A stretch of 12,846 bases of DNA, from NCBI GenBank assembly GCA_023392795.1, contig JAEWNJ010000107.1, positions 1-12,846 on the forward strand. Reading direction: 5' to 3'. A program made the position numbers and the translations under genes. The notes beneath the pieces are model-generated. The model saw nothing but the letters and a program-made list of their open reading frames with translations. It made no database searches and was not told where the DNA came from. The DNA is from Candidatus Cloacimonadota bacterium. Lineage in GTDB: Bacteria; Cloacimonadota; Cloacimonadia; Cloacimonadales; Cloacimonadaceae. Of this stretch, positions 7,301 through 12,846 are shown piece by piece (position 1 is the stretch's first letter; every line of letters begins with the position of its first letter).

Positions 7301-10300
7301 GACCGATACTTTAGCTACAGCATCTCTCTGGCCGATACCACCGGGCAAAACCATGACGGGTGGGTGCTTTACCGCATACCACTTAGCGATCCTGAAGCAT
7401 TCACGATCGTAAATAGCTATCAAACCGGAGCTCCGCCCAGCCTGGAAAAGATCTCATATGCCCGCATCTGGCTGCAGTGTGATTCTCCTGCCCGGGTCTA
7501 TATCGCAGATGCCTCAGTGATAGGCAATAAATGGCAGGATTTCTTCGTACGTGACGCTGGTGGCAGAATCCTCAATGAATCTGAATTAGCCGCATACAAC
7601 ACCAGTTACCTTACTGGGATTGTGAATAATCAGAAGAACTCCAATCATTACACCTCTCCTCCAGGAACGGTTTACATCGAAGAACGACGGGAGTCAAACG
7701 AATCAGCGCTATCTCTGGACATAGCTAATCTGCAAAGCTCGCACCAGGTGGTTTTGCGTCAGCGGATGCTGGATTCATACAATCTCTTGGCTTATGAAGG
7801 TCTGCGTTATTGGGTATATCCAGAGGCAATGCCTGGCGCTTTTGCCCATGACCTGGAGGTTTTCTTCCGCATCGGGGCAGACTCGCTAAACTATTATGAG
7901 GTGAGCAAAAAGGTCCCTGTGGTAGCATATATGAGTAAGATGGACGAAAACTCATGGTCTGAACTTTCGTTTGATCTTCAGGATATCACTGCCCTCAAGG
8001 AATTGGATACAAATGCCAGTTCCGATACTTTGATCGTGGGTGATATTACCTATTTCTACCGTGGCAGGCCTACCCTTACAGCCATTAGGGAACTCTATCT
8101 GGGAGTCAAGAATCCCCGCACCGATACCCAAAACGCTCCTTATAGCGGAACGGTCTTCTTCAACGATATGAGGGTGACCAATCCATATCAGGAAGTGGGA
8201 ATCGCGCAAAGAATAAGCCTGAATACCAAGCTCGCGGATCTGGCGACGGTGGATATGGAGTATGAATCCAAAAGCGAGAACTTCAATCCCGTCATCCAGC
8301 GCGGACGTCAGAACAGCTTTACCAGCATAGAAAGCTTCCGGATCACAAATAAGGTTTTTTTAAACAAGTTCTTCCCAAATTCCTGGGGGCTGGATATCCC
8401 GGTCACCTTGCGCCGTGAAACCACCAGCGGCTCGCCCAGATATCGCGCCAATTCGGATCTGCTGATCGACAATCTGCCCAATCCCGAAGATCGCGAGCGG
8501 GAACGCACCGAAACTGAAGTGTATTATGCGGATTTCGGCTATTCCATGCGGAATCAAACCACTAACAAGATACTACAGTACAGTCTGGGCAAGCTGACCC
8601 TCTCTGGGAATATGGAAAAGCGTGATAACCACTCAGCTACCACTATCGACAACACTTCTTCCTGGCGCGGTACAATGGGTTACAACCTCAATTTTGCCAG
8701 CGATAAAGTGAGCTTCCCCATCCTGGGTAACTATCGCTTAGGCTTTTTCCCCAGTTCGTTTAGTAATAGCTTCACCCTTAGTAACAACCGACCCCAAAGC
8801 TGGAATTGGGAACTCCGCGACGGTGTGTATGACTGGCACAGACGCACTCAGGTCGTGGAAACCAAGCTTTTCACCAGCGATAACAATGCTACCTGGCCCA
8901 TCACCAGCGATTTAAGTTTCACTGCGCGCTACAATACGAAACGTGATCTCCTGCAAAAAGTCTATTTCAAGGATATCAATATCGGTAAGCAAACTGAATT
9001 TGTGCAAGACTTTGGCCTCAACTATTCCCCGAACTATCTGCCCCGGGTGATGCAGGTATCCTCTGCTGTCACCGCCCGCTTCACAGATATGATGCGCAAG
9101 TATTATGAAACTCAAGAAGGGACCCAAGTGGAGGTTTTCCAGAGGGATGGTAACAGCAACCGCAGCATCAGGGCCAATGTATCTCTGCAAAACTCCACCA
9201 TTCTTACGGCCTGGGCTAGCAAGATGCGAAGTAAGCGGGGTGACTCTGTAAGACCCAAAGATCCTGATTTTAAGGATGATCGGGATTATATGTCCGATGG
9301 GGATTTCAAAGAGCCGGAGCTGAGTCCCGAAGAGCAAAAAAAGCTGGATCGGATAGAGGAAGAATATAAAAAAAGGGAAGAGCAGAAACTAAAGGAACTG
9401 GAACAAAAGAAACTGGAAGAACAGAAACGCAAGGATGAGGAACAAAAAAGGCTGGACGAAGAAAAGCAGAAGGATGCCGAAGAGCCCAAGGATGGGGAGC
9501 ATGAAGCAAGCAAGAACGAAGATATGAAAGAACATGAGGAGCAACCGGAAGAAGAACTCAAAGAGGATTCCGGCGACTTCATGGAAATGCCATCAGAAAC
9601 CGAGTTGCTGGATCCTGATGAGAAGACTCCGGCTGATTCTACCCGTGAGGAAGAGAAGAAACCGGGCATCAATCCTGTGCTCCTCCTCGTGGAATATATG
9701 GCCCGGATAAAGAACATCACAGCTTCCTATCAAAATAGCTACACGATGAATTATACCCGCAAGAGCAATCTGCCGCCCTTCAGTTTTCAGATCGGTCTGC
9801 CACATACCGTGGAGCGCGACTTTTTAGACGCCATAGGCAATGACAATACGATCACTCTGTCTTCAGGCTTATTCCTGGGTCGCAATCTGGACAGCACGCT
9901 CAACTTTGCCCATAGCTTCAACCGCCGCTATTCCACTGCCAGCCAGCAAAATACAGCCACCACCTTCCCGGATATCACTCTAAGCCTGATGAATTGGGAA
10001 CCCTGGCTGGGGATTTCCCGTTTCCTGCAAGGCGCGCGGCTCAATACCGGTTTCCAGTACACCACCAGGGCCAGCGGCGATATCGACTGGGTGAAACCCA
10101 AACAGGAATCGGCTACCATCGCAATGTCTCCATTGATCGGTTTCACTGGCAATATCATGCAAAAGCTCTCCACCAATCTCAGCTTTTCCGTGTCTCAAAC
10201 CACCAATACCACGGATATGGATACCTACGACATCGTGAAGACCAGTGATACCCAATCCCTGAACGGGAATGTATCATATAGCTTTACACAGGGTCGTGGT

Positions 10301-10582
10301 TTTACAATCCCCTTCACCGGCAAGAAAATCCACATCAAAAATCAGCTTTCCGCCTCCATGGGCATCAATTACGAGAATAGTGAGGATGTAACCAAAGGCA
10401 GGGAAAACTCACAAGTAGATCGTTCCAATTCACGCCTGGCCTTCACTCCCGGCGCAACCTATCAGTTCGATCAAAACATCCGCGGCGGACTTACTTCCAG
10501 CTACGAGATTACCACCGATCGCAAACGCGATGACGGCTCTCGCATCTTCTCCCTCGGCGTGTGGGTGGAAGTGAATCTCTAA
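4346..10582 (+). CDS. sprA: SprA/Sov-type outer-membrane translocon of the type IX secretion system
   Basis: A 2078-residue protein with a signal peptide (residues 1-18, MKVRILILLCLIPLAILA). SprA forms a very large outer-membrane beta-barrel through which folded T9SS cargo is exported. Family blocks are clear: LPAIAIPKAVQRVLGSKAGR (from residue 136), STLDIKMEQETNLRLTGTIG, EIVQSVEAGN (237-246), two DYxxDYDxGxIT motifs (410-421 and 629-640), the block from 662 (MFDVTRKTLAGMRADW... then TRWIDALPLIS), a PDTEDVNQDG segment (914-923), and a long C-terminal run of alternating amphipathic strands ending VWVEVNL. The length is somewhat below the roughly 2400 residues of Flavobacterium SprA. Oddities are a Lys/Glu-rich region at 1628-1773, EF-hand-like loops at 918-929 and 975-986, and a dockerin-like loop at 538-549. 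Its ATG overlaps the coaX stop by 4 bases, with AGGA about 12 bases upstream, so translational coupling is likely. I see no gcvH-like partner downstream and no other T9SS component in the window. Confidence 0.93.
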   Translation: MKVRILILLCLIPLAILANTFEPRLYLPGYYLLINNKADIYKLDKGLNVYRNKPYEIPSMAIERTEKVDFEKQQVIISTILAGQKLIPDIPLSFDAYLANMRAHTFRKSLNANVKQVTQSTEVSTGGLIGEFVLDLPAIAIPKAVQRVLGSKAGRLNLDGTQKITMQVSSTKRKQIPIYETENRSTLDIKMEQETNLRLTGTIGEKIAVNLKYNSNQDDQLFDPNNVNIKYTGDEDEIVQSVEAGNISLSLAGSKYISYNASSQGLFGVTSKFKYGDLDLSVIASKEEGQKNTMSYVGQSQADSVVFRSRDYAPRTMYFLADPTSLYELYSEADIGNNPMGWIDNAVKTASDGSWIIKNVGLLPEYGSMNLYYDDAITTNDQPLAVGDTIWVNSYTSYIPHYEKLVEGTDYITDYDAGFITVMKTLNRQATLAVTYERRDGSMVYSADYEAEHEIPDNEMIYPFVIRKKNQEPDSADPDNVWRYQMRNVYNMNKTNIKSEGFLLDIYTLNSDNTRNYNLPDSLSVGGMITYTDYLRLDSSGDGIINGDDATVNLSSGLVVFPFLEPFRPLGEVEIYEKEHEAVSYQNLKFYLSVKGKIGREAIELSQTGILKGSVRVRVNGIDQKENVDYLVDYDFGRITFLTSAGKDPDAKIEIDYENRSMFDVTRKTLAGMRADWQFTDFAKLGGTLIYRSETVSDKRPRIGNENIQMWLANLDGTIGFKPAFITRWIDALPLISTTKVSEISLSGEIAFTIPSIYGDADSKRKISYVDDMEAIMDSYPLGVTISTWVLGSKPYGTALAKGRMNWYNPKNIRREQIEDPATLTERERRETATVLALRHWPSSLYMPGSGVQSWSGVMKYLGNQLDFSEKKYIELLVKVDKPQNEERPNVTLTVDLGDINEDFYTEYGRPGVPDTEDVNQDGVLTLDEDIGLDGIAHGEPGHDPFDLAGNQMDAYGDYPDINGSEGNRVLDTEDLDADGVLDNLDRYFSYSISLADTTGQNHDGWVLYRIPLSDPEAFTIVNSYQTGAPPSLEKISYARIWLQCDSPARVYIADASVIGNKWQDFFVRDAGGRILNESELAAYNTSYLTGIVNNQKNSNHYTSPPGTVYIEERRESNESALSLDIANLQSSHQVVLRQRMLDSYNLLAYEGLRYWVYPEAMPGAFAHDLEVFFRIGADSLNYYEVSKKVPVVAYMSKMDENSWSELSFDLQDITALKELDTNASSDTLIVGDITYFYRGRPTLTAIRELYLGVKNPRTDTQNAPYSGTVFFNDMRVTNPYQEVGIAQRISLNTKLADLATVDMEYESKSENFNPVIQRGRQNSFTSIESFRITNKVFLNKFFPNSWGLDIPVTLRRETTSGSPRYRANSDLLIDNLPNPEDRERERTETEVYYADFGYSMRNQTTNKILQYSLGKLTLSGNMEKRDNHSATTIDNTSSWRGTMGYNLNFASDKVSFPILGNYRLGFFPSSFSNSFTLSNNRPQSWNWELRDGVYDWHRRTQVVETKLFTSDNNATWPITSDLSFTARYNTKRDLLQKVYFKDINIGKQTEFVQDFGLNYSPNYLPRVMQVSSAVTARFTDMMRKYYETQEGTQVEVFQRDGNSNRSIRANVSLQNSTILTAWASKMRSKRGDSVRPKDPDFKDDRDYMSDGDFKEPELSPEEQKKLDRIEEEYKKREEQKLKELEQKKLEEQKRKDEEQKRLDEEKQKDAEEPKDGEHEASKNEDMKEHEEQPEEELKEDSGDFMEMPSETELLDPDEKTPADSTREEEKKPGINPVLLLVEYMARIKNITASYQNSYTMNYTRKSNLPPFSFQIGLPHTVERDFLDAIGNDNTITLSSGLFLGRNLDSTLNFAHSFNRRYSTASQQNTATTFPDITLSLMNWEPWLGISRFLQGARLNTGFQYTTRASGDIDWVKPKQESATIAMSPLIGFTGNIMQKLSTNLSFSVSQTTNTTDMDTYDIVKTSDTQSLNGNVSYSFTQGRGFTIPFTGKKIHIKNQLSASMGINYENSEDVTKGRENSQVDRSNSRLAFTPGATYQFDQNIRGGLTSSYEITTDRKRDDGSRIFSLGVWVEVNL
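7097..7303 (+). other. EF-hand-like calcium loops within SprA
   Basis: DVNQDGVLTLDE (residues 918-929) fits the 12-residue EF-hand loop, with acidic or amide residues at positions 1, 3 and 5, Gly at 6, a hydrophobic residue at 8 and Glu at 12. DLDADGVLDNLD (975-986) fits with Asp at 12. The stretch between them is also rich in Asp and Gly. Calcium binding is inferred; these could stabilise an extracellular cap or loop of the barrel. Confidence 0.55.
9227..9664 (+). other. Lys/Glu-rich low-complexity region within SprA
   Basis: Residues 1628-1773 interrupt the beta-strand-rich barrel. A mixed-charge lead-in (1628-1659) is followed by an almost proline-free E/K/R/Q helix (about 1662-1713) with repeated EEQK and EQKR units. 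An acidic tail rich in E, D and P (1714-1773) follows before strand-like sequence resumes at NPVLLLVEYM. The i/i+4 charge pattern fits a single alpha-helix or coiled coil, similar in style to the periplasm-spanning part of TolA. It is in frame, with no sign of frameshift at either edge. Confidence 0.8.
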
Positions 10583-10593
10583 AGGTAAAAAAG

Positions 10594-10722
10594 TCAACTA
10601 AGCTCCAAGCTCCACGTGCTGCATCCTGGCAGATACTGCATCATTTTACATAGCGCATTGAACCAGAATGTTGCGGTAGTATCTAGTTTCACAGCTTGAA
10701 CAAGAATATCACGACGATCCAT
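10594..10722 (-). CDS. Possible 42-residue small ORF, unrecognised
   Basis: ATG at 10722 opens a 42-codon frame starting MDRRDILVQAVKLDTTATFW and ending WSLELS before TGA (10596-10594). AGGAAA lies six bases upstream of the ATG. The frame is also open for about 20 codons upstream. The product has no signal peptide, membrane segment or motif I recognise. It points opposite to sprA and ends 12 bases after the sprA stop codon. It may be a real small protein, a decayed gene fragment, or chance. Confidence 0.2.
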   Translation of the reverse strand: MDRRDILVQAVKLDTTATFWFNALCKMMQYLPGCSTWSLELS

Positions 10723-10766
10723 GTGGAGTTTCCTGTTTAGACCATCTGTACAAACTGGCTTAGGGG

Positions 10767-10866
10767 CACTCGCTGAAACGCTCTTTTAGAATAGGCGGTA
10801 CGGCGACCGCCTGAACAGTACCGGCGCTCGCTGAAGCGCCGATTGTTTACGGTACGGAGACCGCTT
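10767..10866. repeat. Imperfect tandem repeat of GC-rich palindromes
   Basis: Two units about 54-58 bases apart share CTCGCTGAA (10769-10777 and 10827-10835) and GGTACGGCGACCGC versus GGTACGGAGACCGC (10797-10810 and 10851-10864, one difference). The palindromes are GGCGGT-N6-ACCGCC (10794-10811), CGGCGCT-N6-AGCGCCG (10822-10841) and CGGT-N6-ACCG (10850-10863). All three loops are six bases long. The layout resembles REP-like intergenic palindromes, which are usually dispersed through a genome; no second cluster is present in this window. Confidence 0.7.
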
Positions 10867-10914
10867 GTGCATACACTTCTGTCCATTCCTGGCCGCCCTC
10901 GCTATGCTAACTCT

Positions 10915-10964
10915 CTTGCCACCCTCCTGCGTACCACGTAAGAGGAATCCGGGAGAGTGGCAAG
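10915..10964. repeat. Long hairpin, 12 pairs with one mismatch
   Basis: CTTGCCACCCTCC (10915-10927) pairs with GGAGAGTGGCAAG (10952-10964), with one C-A mismatch in the stem. The loop is about 24 bases and holds a small TAC-CAC-GTA dyad. No T tract follows on either strand, so a terminator is unlikely. It lies just right of the tandem palindromes and may belong to the same element. Confidence 0.65.
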
Positions 10965-11108
10965 TGGCCAGGAAGCCAGTGTTAGGATCGCATTTTGAAC
11001 TGAAAAACACGTTCTTTGTGGATTGTCGTCAATCACGTGGCACAAGTTTTCACGACTTGCCCGAAAAAATACTTTACAGAATTGTGCGGATCCAAAATGC
11101 TTGCGACG

Positions 11109-11132
11109 AGCTTGGTTTTATCTCGCCAAGCT
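11109..11132. repeat. Short perfect hairpin upstream of the right-hand gene
   Basis: AGCTTGG (11109-11115) and CCAAGCT (11126-11132) form a perfect 7-base inverted repeat around a 10-base loop, 65 bases before the next ATG. It could be an operator or a leader hairpin. A -10-like TGTAAT (11164-11169) lies downstream, but its -35 partner (TTCTGG, 11141-11146) is poor. Confidence 0.4.
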
Positions 11133-11185
11133 ATAGCGCTTTCTGGATACTCACGAAATGAATTGTAATAAACAAGGCAAGATAT

Positions 11186-11191
11186 AAGGAG
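11186..11191 (+). promoter_or_regulatory. Ribosome binding site of the right-hand surface-protein gene
   Basis: AAGGAG is placed six bases before the ATG at 11198. This fixes the start, and the encoded N-terminus is a textbook signal peptide. Confidence 0.85.
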
Positions 11192-11197
11192 ACAACG

Positions 11198-12846
11198 ATG
11201 AAAAAGCTATGCCTGATCATGGCCCTGCTGACCCTTTGTTTTTTAATCTTTGCGGATATGGCGGAGTATTACTCCTTCAGTTCCACCACAGCTACCTACA
11301 CTTCGATAACCGGCACACAGATTTCTGAATTGACATCAGATGACGTGTTGTCCCCGGCCATCGCCATTGGTTTCCCCTTCCCTTACGGGGATGCTAATGT
11401 GGAAAATGTCATGGTTTCCTCCAACGGATGGGTGGGGCTTGGTACTACCTTTACCCATTCCAATCTCTCCAACGATCTATCTTCTACCGAATGGAGGGAG
11501 GTGTTGGCAATTCTCTGGGACGATACTTCCCTGAATGGCGGCACTGCTGAAACTCTGCTTTCCGGGAGCGCTCCCAATCGCGTCTTTACAGTGCAGTACA
11601 ACAATCTGCGCTGGAATTATTCCGGTGGTACATCGATCAACATGCAGGTAAAACTGCACGAGAGCGGTAAGATCCAATTCTGCTACGGACCCATGACGGG
11701 TACGATCAACAATCCTTCTGCTTCCATTGGCATCAATATGAACCCGGGAGGATCGGGCTGGTTTTATAGCATAACCCCGGGTACTCCAGCCCTGTATTCG
11801 GATACAAACTCTAACAATTCCATTACAGAATACCCCGGTGAAGGAGTGGTATATGAGTTTATCCCCAGCGTTGCACAACCAAACGATATGGCGGCCGTTT
11901 CCGTAACGGGAAACACGACTCCTTCGGTGAACTCCGCCACTACCTACAACGTTACTGTCCGCAACCGGGGAACTTCGGCACAAAGCGCTTATACTGTGCA
12001 ATTGATCGATGCGGCAAACAGCGTATTGGCATCGGCTACTGGCGTGGCTCTGGCAGCGGGAGCCACTCATGTCTTCCCCTTGTCCTGGACACCCACCGTT
12101 GAGGGTCCGGTTCAGTTACGAGGGAAAGTGGTACTCCCAGGTGATCAAAACCCGCAAAACGATATTTCGCAGCCCTTCTCCGTCACTGTGATGCCGGAGG
12201 GACTTGCCGTGATCACCATCGGGGACGGCAGTATGATGGACCGTTTACCGGTGGATATGTATTTTAGAAACAGTTTGTTTGAGACCATATATTACCCTCA
12301 GGAAATCAACATGTTCGGTACCATCTCTGCCCTTACTTTCTATAACAATTTCGTCACCGATCTACCCAACAAGCCGGTGAAGATTTGGATGGGCACCACG
12401 GCTGATAATGATCTGAGCGGGGGCTGGATCCCCTCCACCGACCTCACTTTGGTCTTTGATTCCACGGTAAACTTTCCCATCGGTGCAAACAATATCCTGA
12501 TCCCGCTATCCACTCCATTTACCTATGCCGGCGGGAATCTGGTGGTGCTGGTAAACAGACCCTTTGATGCAGGCTGGTTTGATTCCAGCAATGTGTTTCA
12601 GTGTCAGAACGGTACGCAGCTCAGATCCTTGCGCGACTATAGCGATTCAACGGAGCTGGATCCGGCAAATCCTCCCACTGGCACCGCAGCCATCTTGGGT
12701 TTCCCCAGGACTTCCATTCACATGACTCCTCTATCGGACGATCCCATCGTGATGGTAGCCCCGGATCCGCTCGACTTCCCTCAGACCCTGATGGATCAGA
12801 GTATGACCCGAAATATGACAATCATGAATGGAGGTGGGGGTACTGC
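11198..12846 (+). CDS. Secreted multi-domain surface protein with CARDB domain (3' end off the window)
   Basis: 549 codons are visible with no stop before the right edge. Residues 1-19 (MKKLCLIMALLTLCFLIFA) are a signal peptide. Residues about 23-225 form a beta-rich domain with SSNGWVGLG and AILWDD motifs, a type common at the N-terminus of exported FCB proteins. Residues about 228-330 (PNDMAAVSVTG... then VTVRNRGT) are a CARDB-type Ig-like adhesion domain. Residues about 339-520 (ITIGDG... SALTFYNNF... VKIWMG... GGNLVVLVNRP) form a separate domain that I recall in Cloacimonadota surface proteins but cannot name. From about 525, PDPLDFPQTLMDQSMTRNMTIMNGGGG begins another Ig-like repeat of the kind seen in tandem before sorting domains. 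A T9SS sorting signal is expected at the unseen C-terminus, but that is an inference. It lies 615 bases downstream of sprA and has its own strong ribosome binding site. Confidence 0.85.
   Translation, partial: MKKLCLIMALLTLCFLIFADMAEYYSFSSTTATYTSITGTQISELTSDDVLSPAIAIGFPFPYGDANVENVMVSSNGWVGLGTTFTHSNLSNDLSSTEWREVLAILWDDTSLNGGTAETLLSGSAPNRVFTVQYNNLRWNYSGGTSINMQVKLHESGKIQFCYGPMTGTINNPSASIGINMNPGGSGWFYSITPGTPALYSDTNSNNSITEYPGEGVVYEFIPSVAQPNDMAAVSVTGNTTPSVNSATTYNVTVRNRGTSAQSAYTVQLIDAANSVLASATGVALAAGATHVFPLSWTPTVEGPVQLRGKVVLPGDQNPQNDISQPFSVTVMPEGLAVITIGDGSMMDRLPVDMYFRNSLFETIYYPQEINMFGTISALTFYNNFVTDLPNKPVKIWMGTTADNDLSGGWIPSTDLTLVFDSTVNFPIGANNILIPLSTPFTYAGGNLVVLVNRPFDAGWFDSSNVFQCQNGTQLRSLRDYSDSTELDPANPPTGTAAILGFPRTSIHMTPLSDDPIVMVAPDPLDFPQTLMDQSMTRNMTIMNGGGGT

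Larger units (their letters stand above)
10583..11197. other. Intergenic region downstream of sprA, rich in palindromes
   Basis: This 615-base gap between two plus-strand genes holds no protein gene I can support well. From left to right it contains a 42-codon minus-strand frame (10594-10722), a cluster of short GC-rich hairpins with imperfect tandem repetition (10767-10866), one strong long hairpin (10915-10964), a short hairpin (11109-11132) and the ribosome binding site of the next gene. No hairpin is followed by a T run, so I see no intrinsic terminator for sprA. Confidence 0.6.

Noticed and set aside
9286..9720. 144-codon serine-rich minus-strand frame
   Set aside because: It is the complement of the GAA/AAG-rich charged region of sprA; TTC and CTT codons on the reverse strand avoid stops and give a false Ser/Phe-rich protein.
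10794..10841. Intrinsic terminator for sprA
   Set aside because: The hairpins are GC-rich, but no T run follows on either strand, and they begin more than 200 bases after the stop codon.
10906..10986. Integron attC-like site (GCTAAC and GTTAGG around the long hairpin)
   Set aside because: The core heptamers do not fully match RYYYAAC and GTTRRRY. They sit at unequal distances from the stem (3 and 16 bases), and no integrase or cassette is present.
10865..11161. 98-codon plus-strand frame from a TTG start
   Set aside because: The GGAG before TTG lies inside the palindrome repeat, the frame spans the long hairpin, and the product is not recognisable. Chance is more likely.

Overview
The window reads as a piece of a Gram-negative genome from the Fibrobacterota-Chlorobiota-Bacteroidota (FCB) superphylum, most likely a Cloacimonadota-type bacterium. 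The evidence is a SprA-type outer-membrane translocon of the type IX secretion system (T9SS), a secreted protein ending in an NYPNPFNP-type T9SS sorting domain, and a second exported protein built like the CARDB-containing surface proteins I associate with Cloacimonadota. The phylum is an inference from family resemblance; no marker gene or rRNA is present.

Layout. Positions 1-2704 (minus strand) hold a 901-residue portion of a secreted parallel beta-helix protein whose last few dozen codons run off the left edge. Positions 2705-3545 are a divergent intergenic region. It contains a candidate promoter with an overlapping dyad for the beta-helix gene, a leader with an ideal Shine-Dalgarno sequence and a G8 tract that decides the reading frame, and an unexplained structured island around 3035-3300. 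Positions 3546-4349 are coaX (type III pantothenate kinase), overlapping by 4 bases (ATGA) with sprA at 4346-10582 (2078 residues), so the two form an operon. Positions 10583-11197 are a second intergenic region with clustered palindromes. Positions 11198-12846 are the first 549 codons of a secreted multi-domain surface protein that runs off the right edge.

How it fits together. SprA is the outer-membrane channel through which T9SS substrates leave the periplasm. The flanking beta-helix protein carries the matching sorting signal, and the right-hand protein is a probable further substrate, although its C-terminus is outside the window. CoaX makes 4'-phosphopantothenate for coenzyme A and looks like a housekeeping passenger in the sprA operon.

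The points most worth a second look are: (1) the G8 tract between a perfect AGGAGG-ATG and the apparent start of the beta-helix gene, where loss of one G would fuse the two frames, as in a phase-variable switch; (2) a roughly 145-residue Lys/Glu-rich region inside the SprA barrel; (3) a leucine in place of the usual arginine in the GADR motif of CoaX; (4) a sharp base-composition change inside the beta-helix gene at a domain boundary; and (5) the palindrome cluster downstream of sprA. I saw no CRISPR array, tRNA, rRNA, intact insertion sequence or obvious defence system.
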